Positions 1-9,151 of a DNA stretch of 64,000 bases are shown in pieces; the first letter of the stretch is position 1; every line of letters starts with the position of its first letter. Below the pieces are notes generated by a model. The model did no database searches. It had not been told where the DNA came from and worked only from the letters and a program-made list of their open reading frames with translations. Source of the DNA: Alteribacillus sp041949975 (lineage in GTDB: Bacteria > Bacillota > Bacilli > Bacillales > Marinococcaceae); assembly GCF_041949975.1 (NCBI RefSeq), contig NZ_JBHFQG010000003.1, positions 124,001 to 188,000 of the forward strand, written 5' to 3'. The position numbers were made by a program, and so were the translations under genes.

Positions 1-1176
1 TTAAGTACCAGGCACCCTCACTTTCTCTGGTTTCTTTTTCTTTCCGTAAACCTTTGTTGTCATAGCCGGTGCGTAAAGGAACAATAATATCCCAATGCAT
101 GTTGATAAGAGTATAAAGATACTGCTGAAAGCCATGATTTCTGCCGCAGCAAGACTGGCAATAATAATAGAGAACTCGCCTCTTTGGGTAAAAGACAGGC
201 CGGCTCGAAAAGACACCCTGGCTGACAAACCATACATCCTTCCCCCAGCCATTCCAACAAGAAGCTTGGCCAAAACAGACCAAATAATAAGCACGGTTAA
301 AAGCCATGGCCAGGAAATCCCATTTCCAATCTCTATCTGTGTTCCGAACCAAAGAAAAAACAACGGCAGCGTCAATTCACGAACCGGTAATACGAGCGGT
401 TCCATCTTGCTGCTTTTTCTAGCTTCAGCCAGCATAATACCTGCAAGAAAAGCTCCCAGTACTTCTGATAAATCCAAATTAATAGCAAGACCGCTGTAAG
501 TAAAAGCAATTCCTATAATAAGTAAATGAAAGATATCCGATCCGGCGTTTCGTTCTATAAACCTCGAAAGCTTAGAAAATAGGAATCGTCCCAATAACAC
601 AGCACAAATGATAAGAAGAACTACTTTCCCAAGCAGCCAGGCAAATTCCAGTCCACTTAAGCCTTCTCCAGCACTAAGACCCGCTAGAACGGCTACCATA
701 ATGGGAGCGGCTAAATCTTCAAAAATAAGCACACCAAGTAAAAATTCCGACTCCGGATTTGCCGTACGTTTTGTATTTTCCATCATTTTCATGGTGATCG
801 ATGAGCTGGTCGCATATAATACCCCGCCTATAAAAAGAGCAGATAACGCATCCAGGCCAAATAGCACACCTATCATTACCGATAATACAAAATTTAAAAA
901 CAGATCAAGCGTGCCGGCCGGTGTCACTCTTTTTGCGATCCCAGCCAGCTGCTTGATCGGAAATTCCATCCCAAGCATAAAAAATAAAAGCACAATTCCG
1001 ATTTCTCCAGCAAAATATAAAATTTCCGAATCGGCTAACAGGCCGCCTACTGCGATACCTACAATAATAAATAATATGACATCAGGGATTTTCGACCTCA
1101 AGCCAATAAATCCGATGGCAAACATCGCTAGAAGAATAAGCCCTGCCGCGAATAATTCTGGCACATGAGCTTCCAC
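1..1176 (-). CDS. khtU: K+/H+ antiporter membrane subunit, KhtU-like (CPA2 family)
   Basis: A 391-residue integral membrane protein with about 12 hydrophobic segments, matching the Na+/H+ exchanger domain of CPA2 (KefB/KhtU) antiporters, which expel K+ in exchange for protons. The acidic N-terminal helix region, the LGMEF stretch near residue 70 and the GAFLAGIMLAEAR stretch near residue 240 are typical. No cytosolic RCK domain is fused; in Bacillus the regulatory TrkA-C domain is the separate KhtT, encoded directly upstream with only 3 bases between its stop and this GTG start at 1174-1176. A GGGGAGG ribosome site lies inside the end of khtT, so translation is probably coupled. The gene is complete: its TAA is at the first bases of the window. 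Role in K+ homeostasis and alkaline or salt stress is inferred from the family. Confidence 0.85.
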   Translation of the reverse strand: MEAHVPELFAAGLILLAMFAIGFIGLRSKIPDVILFIIVGIAVGGLLADSEILYFAGEIGIVLLFFMLGMEFPIKQLAGIAKRVTPAGTLDLFLNFVLSVMIGVLFGLDALSALFIGGVLYATSSSITMKMMENTKRTANPESEFLLGVLIFEDLAAPIMVAVLAGLSAGEGLSGLEFAWLLGKVVLLIICAVLLGRFLFSKLSRFIERNAGSDIFHLLIIGIAFTYSGLAINLDLSEVLGAFLAGIMLAEARKSSKMEPLVLPVRELTLPLFFLWFGTQIEIGNGISWPWLLTVLIIWSVLAKLLVGMAGGRMYGLSARVSFRAGLSFTQRGEFSIIIASLAAAEIMAFSSIFILLSTCIGILLFLYAPAMTTKVYGKKKKPEKVRVPGT

Positions 1177-1179
1177 TCT

Positions 1180-1671
1180 TTAGTTCGCCTCCCCCTCTGC
1201 TAAATCCTCAAATTCTGAAATCTGGCTGCTTTTCCCCACAACCATTACAGTATCTCCTACCTGAAGTGTCTCCTTCACCCCTGGACTGGCGATAACTTCA
1301 TCATCGCGAAATATACCGACAATGGAAACCCCTGTTTTTTTTCTTACTTCCGCTTCACCAATTGTTTTGCCGGCAAAGGTAGTGCCTTCTTTTAAACTTA
1401 CCCATTCTACTACAATTTTGCTTCTGAATAATTTCATTTTGTCGCTGTCCACTGGCTGGAAGACAGCACCTAGTAATTGAGCTCCTAATTCACGAGTTTC
1501 ATCTGACGTAAGTTCCATGGAAAAATCCGCCTCATCTTCATCCGGGTCTGTAAAAAAGTATAGTTCCCGCTTACCCGTGTGATGAGTAACAAGAACTACC
1601 ATGCTTCCTTCTGCTGTTAAAAACGACATTTTCTTGCCGATTCCTGGTAAGTCTGCCATTTTGACTTCCAC
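1180..1671 (-). CDS. khtT: KhtT-like regulatory subunit with TrkA-C (RCK_C) domain
   Basis: A 163-residue soluble protein that begins with ADLPGIGKK, the N-terminal signature of KhtT, and ends in a TrkA-C domain (about residues 80-160: VSLKEGTTFAGKTIG, VGIFRDDEVIASP, LQVGDTVMVVG). In Bacillus KhtT binds a nucleotide such as c-di-AMP and gates the antiporter KhtU, which follows here. The start chosen is GTG at 1669-1671: a GGGAGAG ribosome site sits 6 bases before it, and the resulting length matches the usual ~165 residues. The frame stays open upstream to 1755, with an ATG at 1696-1698, but those lack a good ribosome site. Confidence 0.83.
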   Translation of the reverse strand: MEVKMADLPGIGKKMSFLTAEGSMVVLVTHHTGKRELYFFTDPDEDEADFSMELTSDETRELGAQLLGAVFQPVDSDKMKLFRSKIVVEWVSLKEGTTFAGKTIGEAEVRKKTGVSIVGIFRDDEVIASPGVKETLQVGDTVMVVGKSSQISEFEDLAEGEAN

Positions 1672-1905
1672 AAAACTCTCTCCCTTTTTCTCTGTCATTT
1701 TTCTTTTATTGTAAAGCAGTTTATGCTTTCTGAACAGAAAGCACCACCCGGCCATCGTTCATAATTTTTCAGGAGAATGCCATCGCTTTTAGCTTGTAAA
1801 ATACATGCTTTTCTCCTAAAGTAATTCATGGATAATGAAAAGCGCAAGCACTCTTGCTCTTTCGAATCTCTAAATCATACATATATTTCACTAGGAGGAA
1901 ACAAC

Positions 1906-2565
1906 ATGGAAAAAGATTATACGTTTAAACCGCCCCAAAAACTATCGAAATGGGTAATCACTTTTATCGTTATCTGTCTTGTATTTTCTATTGCTTCTAT
2001 CATCGGCAGTGTGATCGAATGGAATACATACAACCAGTATAGTGCCAATGATACCTTTGAAAATTTGGCACCCCAGGACATGGCCAAGGTAGCTGCAGTA
2101 GCAGTAGGTGTTCACCTGCCGAAAACCTTTTTCTTTATCGTATCCATTTTAATCTTTCTACTATGGATATACCGAATTCATCAAAATGGAAGGGCTCTTC
2201 AGTATGAAGGTACCATTTATGCACCTGGCTGGTCGGTTTCTTTTTATCTTATTCCACTCGTAAATTTAGTGCTTCCACTATTATCTTTAATTCACTTGCA
2301 TAAAGGCGGAACAAATCGGGCTTCAGAAGTGCAGAAAAGTGAGATTCAACCGAAAGTATGGCTGATCTATGCCTGGTGGATTTTATTTTGGAGCTCTTAC
2401 CTATTATCTATTCCCGGCAATCTTGGCGCAGAAGAAGAAACATTTGAACAGCTTCAAGGAGAATTACCTTCTTTTATCGCATCTGAAGTGATATATTTTA
2501 TAGCAGGAGTCTTTCTTATTTTTGTCGTTAAAAAAGTGACCTCCGTTCAGGAAAAATCAGTATAA
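1906..2565 (+). CDS. DUF4328 family membrane protein
   Basis: A 219-residue protein with about five or six membrane segments. The central portion (IYRIHQNGRAL, then APGWSVSFYLIPLVNLVLP) matches the conserved core of DUF4328, where a short RxxRAL motif is followed by a (S/A)PGW and an (I/L)P(L/I)VN helix. Function of that family is unknown. The start is ATG at 1906 because AGGAGG sits 7 bases before it; an open extension back to 1828 has no ribosome site. The next gene begins 27 bases after its stop on the same strand, so the two may be cotranscribed. Confidence 0.7.
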   Translation: MEKDYTFKPPQKLSKWVITFIVICLVFSIASIIGSVIEWNTYNQYSANDTFENLAPQDMAKVAAVAVGVHLPKTFFFIVSILIFLLWIYRIHQNGRALQYEGTIYAPGWSVSFYLIPLVNLVLPLLSLIHLHKGGTNRASEVQKSEIQPKVWLIYAWWILFWSSYLLSIPGNLGAEEETFEQLQGELPSFIASEVIYFIAGVFLIFVVKKVTSVQEKSV

Positions 2566-2592
2566 ACGATTCAGAAAAGGAGCTGCCTTGCG

Positions 2593-3516
2593 ATGTGGAA
2601 AGCTGCACTTGTCATTTTTATCACTGTCTTTTTTACGGTCCTTATCGCAGGAGCTGGCTATTCTTATTACCTTTACGATGCAGCATCCGATAATATTGAC
2701 AAAATGAACCAGAGCTATACAGAGGAAGTGGGAGAGCCAATACACGCTAGAAATACGTCTCTTAAAGGTGCTGTTTCTTTTCTGATTGTCGGCGTTGGAG
2801 ACCGCCCTGGTGAACCAGGGCTTGCTGATGTTATTATGAGCGTTTCTGTTAACCCCGAGGATAAATCCATGCTTTTGTTTAATATTCCAAGAGATACGCA
2901 GGTACCTATACCAGGCAGGGACGAACCAGAGAAAATAAACCACGCATACAGCTACGGAGGAACAAAGTTAGTAAAGGAAACAGCCGAGCAGCAGCTGCAG
3001 CATTCCTTTGATTTTGTAGTAGAAGCGAACATGCAAGGTTTTCAAGATATAGTGGATGCGCTGGGAGGAGTGGAAGTAGACAACAAATTTGCTTTTTCCC
3101 AGAATAATGTCGGAAATACGAAAACCCATCATTACGATCAAGGGCTGATCGAATTAAATGGAGAACGTGCTCTTGATTACGTAAGGATGCGGAAAAAGGA
3201 TCCACGCGGTGATCTGGGAAGAAACGAACGACAGCAGCAAGTCTTAAAAGCACTTCTTCAAAAAGCCCGTTCCATGGAAAACCTTTGGCATGGACGGGAG
3301 ATGTTAAATATTCTTGGCGAAAATATAAAAACGAACTTGACAATGGATGATATAACAACTCTATTTACCAGTTATCGTTCCGCCCTGCAATATTCACGCT
3401 CATTCGAATTAGCTGGAGAAAATGAGATGCAGGATGGGATAAGTTATTATCTTGTGCCTGAGCAAGAATGGCAGAAAGCATCACTGCGCCTGCAAAATCA
3501 TCAAAAGAAACAGTGA
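2593..3516 (+). CDS. LytR-CpsA-Psr (LCP) family cell-wall polymer ligase
   Basis: A 307-residue protein with an N-terminal membrane anchor (about residues 5-27) and an extracytoplasmic LCP domain. The domain shows ADVIMSVSVNP, NIPRDTQVPIPG (the conserved PRD around residue 100), KINHAYSYGG, ALGGVEV and the RMRKKDPRGDLGR segment with the conserved arginines. LCP proteins transfer undecaprenyl-linked polymers such as teichoic acid onto peptidoglycan. Ribosome site AGGAG lies 10 bases before ATG. A terminator hairpin overlaps its stop codon. Which polymer it handles cannot be told from sequence. Confidence 0.85.
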   Translation: MWKAALVIFITVFFTVLIAGAGYSYYLYDAASDNIDKMNQSYTEEVGEPIHARNTSLKGAVSFLIVGVGDRPGEPGLADVIMSVSVNPEDKSMLLFNIPRDTQVPIPGRDEPEKINHAYSYGGTKLVKETAEQQLQHSFDFVVEANMQGFQDIVDALGGVEVDNKFAFSQNNVGNTKTHHYDQGLIELNGERALDYVRMRKKDPRGDLGRNERQQQVLKALLQKARSMENLWHGREMLNILGENIKTNLTMDDITTLFTSYRSALQYSRSFELAGENEMQDGISYYLVPEQEWQKASLRLQNHQKKQ

Positions 3517-3543
3517 CCAAAAAAGGAGCACTGTTTCTTTTTT
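3503..3543 (+). terminator. Intrinsic terminator after the LCP gene
   Basis: AAGAAACAGTG pairs perfectly with CACTGTTTCTT across a 13-base loop and is followed by T6. The left arm lies within the last codons of the LCP gene. Confidence 0.85.
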
Positions 3544-3559
3544 ATGCAGGGACTGGTCA

Positions 3560-3780
3560 AAAGTATTGGGCCAGCCTTTATGTTTCAAGGGGCTTTACGA
3601 TGATATTTGTTCCGCCAATTCGCTAAAAATAGAGACTTCAGGAGGTTCGGCGGACATATATTCTCTTATTAGGTGCGAAATGAATGATTTTCGCTTGATT
3701 AACTGCAAATAACGGATTCAATGTCTTGCAACATCTTCATTTCGCAAGGGATTTATCAAAATAACGTATCTTATCTCCAT
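3560..3780. repeat. Dispersed intergenic repeat R2, copy 1
   Basis: This gap between the LCP gene and the CPBP gene holds no gene. It aligns by eye with 48390-48610: both carry a GGACAT(A/C)TATTC core, then ATAACGGATTC or ATAGCGGATTC, then ATTTCGCAAGG and AAAATAACGTA in the same order and spacing. The two are about 70% alike. The two halves of the core form an imperfect inverted repeat, suggesting a structured, MITE-like or REP-like element. Confidence 0.6.
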
Positions 3781-3895
3781 TACTACGTACTGCACGACAA
3801 CCATCACGTGCGGGTTTCTAAGCTGTTCGTCCAGCAACTGCCATCCATGTCTCCTTAATGACAAAACGTCATGACGAACCTTGCCCGCTCACCCT

Positions 3896-4510
3896 TTAAG
3901 TTTCCAATGCTTGAGCTTGATTTTGTTTTTTCATAAGCCATGCCGTCAATCCATTATAGGTTACATGAGCAGCAATCGGTGCCCATAACGCTTCCGTCCA
4001 AATAAATAATCCACCGAGAACCATTCCCATCCCAAACACAATAACATGAATGAAAACGCTCCCTTTGTACTGCGGAATGTGCAGGGCCATAAATACAATC
4101 GATACGACCACAAGGGCAGGAACTGCTCCAAAGTAATTCATAAGAACGCCAAGTATGGCGCCCCGAAATAAAATTTCCTCTGAAATGCCTGCTCCAAAAG
4201 CAATTGTAAATATACCGTATTTTTTATAAAGCATCCTTTTAATGAGCCTGGTATATTCATTTCTTGGCAGCGACAGGTTAGTAAGATAATACAGTAGTGT
4301 AATAAGGCCTGTAAAACCAACGCCGACCCCTGCCCCAATCAGTATTTCCATGAAAGCAGCATCTGTGAGCCATAATTGCTGTAAATGCGCAATACGTCCC
4401 TCGCCGTGAAAAATTAAGATGATGACAATTCCAACGACCACAAACAAGCCAAAGCTTTTCCAAACACTTGTGAGCGTAATGTCATCTGGCAATTTCTTAT
4501 TCTCTTCCAA
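3896..4510 (-). CDS. CPBP family intramembrane metalloprotease
   Basis: A 204-residue polytopic membrane protein with the three CPBP (CAAX protease/bacteriocin-processing) motifs: EEILFR with E111, E112 and R116; FMALH with H144; and HVTYN with H182 and N186. These residues form the metal-dependent intramembrane protease site in the family, which includes Rce1 homologues and bacteriocin-immunity proteins. The start is TTG at 4508-4510 with GGGAG 8 bases upstream. It is convergent with the LCP gene and not obviously in an operon; the substrate is unknown. Confidence 0.82.
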   Translation of the reverse strand: MEENKKLPDDITLTSVWKSFGLFVVVGIVIILIFHGEGRIAHLQQLWLTDAAFMEILIGAGVGVGFTGLITLLYYLTNLSLPRNEYTRLIKRMLYKKYGIFTIAFGAGISEEILFRGAILGVLMNYFGAVPALVVVSIVFMALHIPQYKGSVFIHVIVFGMGMVLGGLFIWTEALWAPIAAHVTYNGLTAWLMKKQNQAQALET

Positions 4511-4712
4511 TTGATCATCTCCCGACTTTTACCAATGCCGCTGGAAGAAAGCCCTAGTAAGCGGTAAAGCACATTCCCTTCTAAACGGGGGACCATTTGG
4601 AGAAAACATACCAGATGAACATTGTTTTATTTAACACTATTCACATACCGGCAATGGTAGAAATACACACTGCACGCTGCTCATCTATTTTACATTTTCT
4701 GCCGTCTCCATT

Positions 4713-5924
4713 TTATGAAGCATCCTCCGTCTGCAAATTACTAAAATTAAATATATGCTTTAATTGGTAATTCATGATGTCTGCCATAATATAGCTCGAT
4801 TCCGGCCACGACTTCCAATATTGCTGAGCCAGTTCTCTTTCCGTTTGATTGTCACGTTCTGTTTCTAATGCTGATGGCTCAGTAGTGTTCTTTTTTTCTG
4901 AAGAGCCTTTGCCCTTTTCTTGTGACAAATAGGTTGTATAGATGATGCGGCCATTTTCATCTTCTCCAGTTAATTGTCCTTTATTATTGACTTGAAAATC
5001 AACCTCCGCATGTTTTCGAACAGAGTAGGTTCTTGAATTGGGCACGATATAGGAAGTTCCGTCTGGAGATTCGAAACGCTCGCCTTCTTCTAGCTTTTTT
5101 TCTTCAAATTCATCAAAACCTACGTTCAGCAGTGCGATTGTATCTTCATAGGCCTGGGCGCTGTTTCCTGATTTCATCACAACAGCGATCAGCTCCCGCC
5201 CTTCTCTTTTTGCGGAAGTTACGAGGGTAAACCCGGCTTGCGTTACATATCCATTTTTCACACCATTTGCTCCTTCATAATCCCAAAGCAGCTGATGATG
5301 GTTACGAAGGTCTGTTTCCCAGCCTTCTCCTTGCCAATGCATTTCTTTTGTCGAGACAATATCACGAAAAACTTGATTTTGCATAGCATACCTCGTGATT
5401 ACCGCCATATCCTCGGCGGTAGAATAATGATTTGGTCCATGCAGACCGTGTGGGTTTGTAAAAGATGTATTTTCAATGCCTGTTTTTTTCTCCATATACT
5501 CTGTCATTTCTTTGGAAAATGCTTCTTCCGATCCAGAAATATGTTCTGCAATTGCGGAACTCGCATCATTGCCGGAATTAATCAGCATTCCTTGAATCAG
5601 CTGCTTGAGCTCCATTTCTTCATCTTCAAGTAAATAAACAGACGTTCCGTCTACTTCCGTGGCTTCCTTGCTGATTGTTACTTTTTCATCGAGAGACCCT
5701 GTTTCAATAGCCATAATTCCAGTTGCAATCTTTGTGATGGAGGCAGGGTACATCTGCTTATCCCCTTCTTTATCATATAAAATCTGGCCCGTATCAGCAT
5801 CCATTAGTACAGCTGTTTCACTATGCAAAGACAGCTGCGCCGCTGCTTTGTCCTCTGCATGTACGAAACCTGAGGCCATTATATTATGTATCAAGATAGC
5901 GATAAAAACCAAAATAGCAATCAT
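4713..5924 (-). CDS. D-alanyl-D-alanine carboxypeptidase (peptidase S11, PBP5-like)
   Basis: A 403-residue penicillin-binding protein of the S11 family that trims the terminal D-Ala of peptidoglycan stem peptides outside the membrane. The active-site motifs are intact: SITK (S62, K65), SGN (117-119) and KNG (223-225). A signal peptide covers about residues 1-24 (VHAED after the hydrophobic core), and a C-terminal beta domain follows. There is no clear C-terminal amphipathic anchor. The ATG at 5922-5924 lacks a close ribosome site; a good AGGAG lies about 25 bases upstream, pointing to a non-standard start (see findings). DacB/DacF-like assignment within the family is not certain. Confidence 0.85.
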   Translation of the reverse strand: MIAILVFIAILIHNIMASGFVHAEDKAAAQLSLHSETAVLMDADTGQILYDKEGDKQMYPASITKIATGIMAIETGSLDEKVTISKEATEVDGTSVYLLEDEEMELKQLIQGMLINSGNDASSAIAEHISGSEEAFSKEMTEYMEKKTGIENTSFTNPHGLHGPNHYSTAEDMAVITRYAMQNQVFRDIVSTKEMHWQGEGWETDLRNHHQLLWDYEGANGVKNGYVTQAGFTLVTSAKREGRELIAVVMKSGNSAQAYEDTIALLNVGFDEFEEKKLEEGERFESPDGTSYIVPNSRTYSVRKHAEVDFQVNNKGQLTGEDENGRIIYTTYLSQEKGKGSSEKKNTTEPSALETERDNQTERELAQQYWKSWPESSYIMADIMNYQLKHIFNFSNLQTEDAS

Positions 5925-6130
5925 TCTTATACGTTCGATGAGCGCTCACTCCTTTCTGTCTATTAATTAAGTCCAACTTCTATCATAGTACATGGCTGTT
6001 GCATTCATCTTATTATCACATTGCAATTATCTAACAATTACACTCTCTCTATTCGACAAAAAGTGACACTATTCCTTCTTCAAGAGAAAGGCAGCCTGTT
6101 GGCAGCTCTCTGTATCCATTTCGCAAGGAC

Positions 6131-6163
6131 AAAGAAAAATGCCTCCCGTTTATTCGGGCGGCA
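6131..6163 (-). terminator. Intrinsic terminator of the resA-like gene
   Basis: On the minus strand GCCGCCCG pairs with CGGGAGGC (one mismatch) across AATAAA and runs into ATTTTTCTTT. It lies just after the stop at 6184. Confidence 0.75.
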
Positions 6164-6183
6164 CCATAAAGGTAGTAGTGCTA

Positions 6184-6717
6184 TTAAGATGGTTCGATCT
6201 CTTCCATATAGCCTTTAATGTCTTCTTCCGTCATCGCTCCGGTTAGTATACGCTGCACTTCCCCGTTTTCATCTATTAAGTACGTAGATGGAAGAGGACC
6301 TATACCATAACGGTCCATTACATTTTTGTTTTTATCTTTTAATATAGGGTAGGTTAAGCCTAAACGATCAACAAAACGTTTGATGGCAAGATCAGATTCT
6401 CCTACGTTTACCGCCAGTATTTCTACTCCTCTTTCTTTAAAATCCTGGTATTGATTATCCATATAAGGCATCTCATCTACACAGGGCGGACAATAAGTGC
6501 CCCAGAAATTCAAAAAGACTCCTTGGCCGCGTAAATCTTCAAGTTCTATTTGTTCCCCTTCCATGGTAGTCAAAATAAAATTAGGTGCTGTATCACCCTC
6601 TTCAATAGCGGACTCTTCTCCAGTTATGAAATTGGTATAAAAAACATATCCAATTAAAATAGCTAACACACTTAATATGGATGAACGCATTAGAAACCGT
6701 TTGCGTTTTTTGGACAT
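6184..6717 (-). CDS. resA: ResA-like thiol-disulfide oxidoreductase
   Basis: A 177-residue membrane-anchored thioredoxin-fold protein: hydrophobic anchor at residues 13-30, then an AhpC/TSA-type fold with the active site WGTYCPPC (C76, C79). The acidic DEM right after the site and the overall length match ResA, which reduces apocytochrome c cysteines outside the membrane before heme attachment. No ccm/resBC genes are adjacent, so a different thiol substrate (for example in spore maturation, as for StoA) is also possible. Ribosome site GGAGGG lies 7 bases before ATG. Confidence 0.75.
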   Translation of the reverse strand: MSKKRKRFLMRSSILSVLAILIGYVFYTNFITGEESAIEEGDTAPNFILTTMEGEQIELEDLRGQGVFLNFWGTYCPPCVDEMPYMDNQYQDFKERGVEILAVNVGESDLAIKRFVDRLGLTYPILKDKNKNVMDRYGIGPLPSTYLIDENGEVQRILTGAMTEEDIKGYMEEIEPS

Positions 6718-6885
6718 CTGCTAACCCTCCTGCGTATACACCTTGATATGTATAGTTTCTCACGAACACACACGTATGTTCAAGCTGCCCTTTTTAAAAA
6801 AGGGGCGAGAGATATTGTAAGCTTCGTTTTTAGTATAAATGTTTACTATGCCATGTACACAAACAACTTATAACGATTTATTGAA

Positions 6886-6912
6886 AAAAGCGCCCTTATT
6901 CAGGACGCTTGT
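6886..6912 (-). terminator. Intrinsic terminator after the chemoreceptor remnant
   Basis: On the minus strand AGCGTCCT and AGGGCGCT pair around GAATA and lead into T6. The hairpin overlaps the last codons of the remnant. Confidence 0.75.
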
Positions 6913-7438
6913 TTTCTTCTTCTAAACCAATTTCTTCGTGGCTTTCTTCTATGTTAAATTGTTCAATGAAAGAAGTTAATGCTTCACTTTCTTCATTTAA
7001 TGCTTCAGCTGAACTAGCGACTGACCGCATGGCCTGCTGCTGTTCATCAATGGAAGCGTTCACTTCTTCTGCTGAGGCGGCATTCGATTGAGAGACAGAA
7101 GCCATACGGGAAATAGCATCTTCAACAACCTGTCTTCTTTCTTCCATCATTGGAATTTCTTCAAGCAGTCTTTTTACCACAATAGAAACGGCATCTCCGG
7201 TTTCTTTTATTTGCTCGAATGTTTTTACTTGATCCACAGTGTCCTGCTGACCTGCTGTTACGTCTTTCGAATGAGCAACGGTAACGTGAACTTTTTCTGT
7301 CTCTTCTGTCAGCCTCGTTAAAATAGATTTCACTTCTTCTGCCGATGTATTTGATTCATCAGCAAGTTTTCTCACCTCTTCGGCAACAACGGCAAATCCT
7401 TTGCCATGTTCCCCGGCCCTGGCTGTGACATTTGAAAA
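6896..7438 (-). pseudogene. Truncated methyl-accepting chemotaxis protein (C-terminal signalling part only)
   Basis: The frame starts abruptly within the signalling hairpin: ARAGEHGKGFAVVAEEVRKL is the highly conserved tip region of chemoreceptors, followed by about 150 residues of C-terminal methylation-helix coiled coil ending in a normal stop and terminator. The ligand-binding, membrane, HAMP and N-terminal helix parts are missing. Upstream of about 7438 the sequence changes at once to repeat-type DNA, so the gene was cut by an insertion or deletion. Within the remnant the frame is intact from about 7438, and a GTG at 7373-7375 could in principle start a short soluble fragment, but no ribosome site supports it. 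Confidence 0.8.
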
Positions 7439-7800
7439 TAAATAACAACGTAATTCGAAAAAGGTTCACTGATGGTATTAGCACGTCCTGAGATCCCTTA
7501 CCAAACAAACGCCTTAAAACCCGAGGTATTAGAAAAAAAGGGGGCGTGGTAATCAAAGAAGGGGCTGGATAACCGGAGCTGGAGTAAACGAGGCAGAACG
7601 GTTAACAAGGAGCTATCTTGATGACCGATGCTGGGGATTGAGAAGCGGAATGGTTACCAAGGGGCACGCTTAGTTAAAAATGTTGGAGTATGAGAATCAT
7701 ATCGGTAACCAATAGAGAAAAAACAAACAGCCGGTCGTAAAATATAAATTTTACAACGAGCTGTTTTCCAATTAAGGGGTTTGTGAGACAGCCCCGTGGT
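7439..7800. repeat. Gene-free repeat-type region R3 with GGTTACC-like motifs
   Basis: No coding frame is convincing. Motifs such as GGATAACCGGAG, GGTTAACAAGG, GGTTACCAAGGGG and GGTAACCAATAG recur about every 50-60 bases. The right end has a hairpin from AAACAGCCGGTCGT to ACGAGCTGTTT (about 7727-7768) and then GAGACAGCCCC. The phrase AAACAGCCGGTCGT occurs again at 9657-9670, so these are members of a dispersed family that replaced the front of the chemoreceptor gene. Confidence 0.55.
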
Positions 7801-7810
7801 ACTTTTGTAT

Positions 7811-8460
7811 TTAAACTTTGCGAACGGCTTCTTCGATAGGGGTGCTTCCTCCAAGCAGATCAAACGTTTTTCCAATCGTATTTTCCTTATCCAGCGTTTC
7901 TGCTAGTACATGGGCTGTATCCGCCCTTGTAATCTTTCCGCTGGCGTTTTCGATTCTTTCTTCTATTAAGACCGTGCCTTCTGGCTCATCGTTAGTTAGC
8001 GGGCCTGGACGTACGATTGTATAATCAAGTCCGCTTTCTTTTAGATACTCATCTGCGAGCTTTTTAGCAACCAGATAGTGACGCATTTTAACCGGCCCGG
8101 CTTCCGGATTTTCGGAGCGCATTGATCCCAGCATGACAAACCGGTTAATATTATGTTTTTTCTCTTCATCTGTTGTTTTTCTTGCTCCCCACAGGTCAAT
8201 AAGGATCGTTTTGTCCCCACCTGTATGAGGTCCTGAGCCGACGGCAAATACTACCGCACCGCATCTATCCCTTCAAAAGCGTGGGAAATATCTTCTTCAA
8301 GATCCGCAATTACCGTCTGGTCTGCTCCCAGCTCTTTTAGCTCTGGAGCTTGTTCCTCGGAGCGGATCACCGCTGTTACTTCATGATTTGAATCATCGGC
8401 CAGCTTCTTAACAAGATGTCTTGCCACTTTTCCAATTGCTCCTACTACTAATACTTTCAT
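7811..8460 (-). pseudogene. Frameshifted NAD(P)-binding SDR/NmrA-like gene
   Basis: Together the pieces encode about 215 residues of an atypical short-chain dehydrogenase (YwnB/NmrA type): nucleotide loop MKVLVVGAIGKVARHLVKKL at the start, VFAVGSG and DLWG in the middle, then RFVMLGSMRS, the Y-x3-K pair (HYLVAKKLADEYL) and DYTIVRPGPLTND. The frame breaks at 8253-8262, where ACCGC stands twice in tandem; removing one 5-base copy restores a continuous reading frame through AVVFAVGSG. It is therefore either a recent 5-bp slippage mutation or a sequencing error. Its stop is TAA at 7811. Confidence 0.8.
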
Positions 8461-8612
8461 GCTAAGAACTCCACCTAAAGTGGTATCCTTTCTTGTTTTT
8501 TCCCTGCCCTTCTCATTCTAAACGTTTATGCCAAAGAAAGAAAATATTTGAAACTCTTCCCCCTTTTTTACTGCTCTTATCCATATATAGAGTGAAAGGA
8601 GGTGAGCAAGCC

Positions 8613-8828
8613 ATGGCAGAAATCGTAAACAGCCGTCTAACGCTTGAGTTAAACGGAGGAGCCAATGACAACGGGGATACGATTTTAAAGTACAAAAGCT
8701 TTCAAAATGTAAAAACAGATGCCGCTGATGAAGACCTTCAATCTGTTGCCATAAGCCTCGGCGGACTTCAAGAACTTCCACTCGTTTCCATAAAGCGAGT
8801 AAACGAGTACGACATCTCTACGTTTTAA
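8613..8828 (+). CDS. DUF1659 family small protein
   Basis: A 71-residue protein (MAEIVNSRLTLELNGG at the start, LGGLQELPLVSIKRVNEYDI near the end) matching DUF1659, a family of small beta-rich proteins of unknown function found in Bacillaceae next to DUF2922 and YvrJ genes, exactly as here. The ATG at 8613 has GGAGG 9-10 bases upstream; the frame is open further upstream but without a ribosome site. It is the first gene of a three-gene rightward operon. Confidence 0.78.
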   Translation: MAEIVNSRLTLELNGGANDNGDTILKYKSFQNVKTDAADEDLQSVAISLGGLQELPLVSIKRVNEYDISTF

Positions 8829-8860
8829 CAAAAACCATTGAATGAAAGGAGGAATGATGA

Positions 8861-9079
8861 ATGAGTAAACGATTAGAATTACGTTTTTCAAATGAAGATG
8901 GAAGAAATGTCACGGTAGCCCTGGACCAGCCTGCAGAACCGGTGGATGAAGAAGCGGTAGAAGCAGCAATGGATGCTATTATCAGCGCCAATACATTTCA
9001 TTCTTCGGGAGGCGACCTGGTTGAAAAGCGGGATGCAAGGGTTGTGGAACGAACAGTAGATACTGTTTTCGAAGGTTAA
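8861..9079 (+). CDS. DUF2922 family small protein
   Basis: A 72-residue protein of the DUF2922 family: KRLELRFSNEDGRNVTVALD at the N-terminus and the terminal ERTVDTVFEG are characteristic. Function is unknown. It follows DUF1659 by 32 bases and has its own AAAGGAGG site 8 bases before ATG. DUF1659, DUF2922 and YvrJ recur together in bacilli, so they presumably act together; nothing in the sequence shows how. Confidence 0.8.
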   Translation: MSKRLELRFSNEDGRNVTVALDQPAEPVDEEAVEAAMDAIISANTFHSSGGDLVEKRDARVVERTVDTVFEG

Positions 9080-9151
9080 GCATTATATCAGGGGACTGGC
9101 AGTCATTAGGGAGCCAGTCTCCTTCTATTTTAGCTGAAAAGGAGAGAAAAG

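Noticed and set aside
1755..1755. Longer N-terminus for KhtT from 1755
   Set aside because: The GTG at 1671 has a well-spaced ribosome site and gives the family length.
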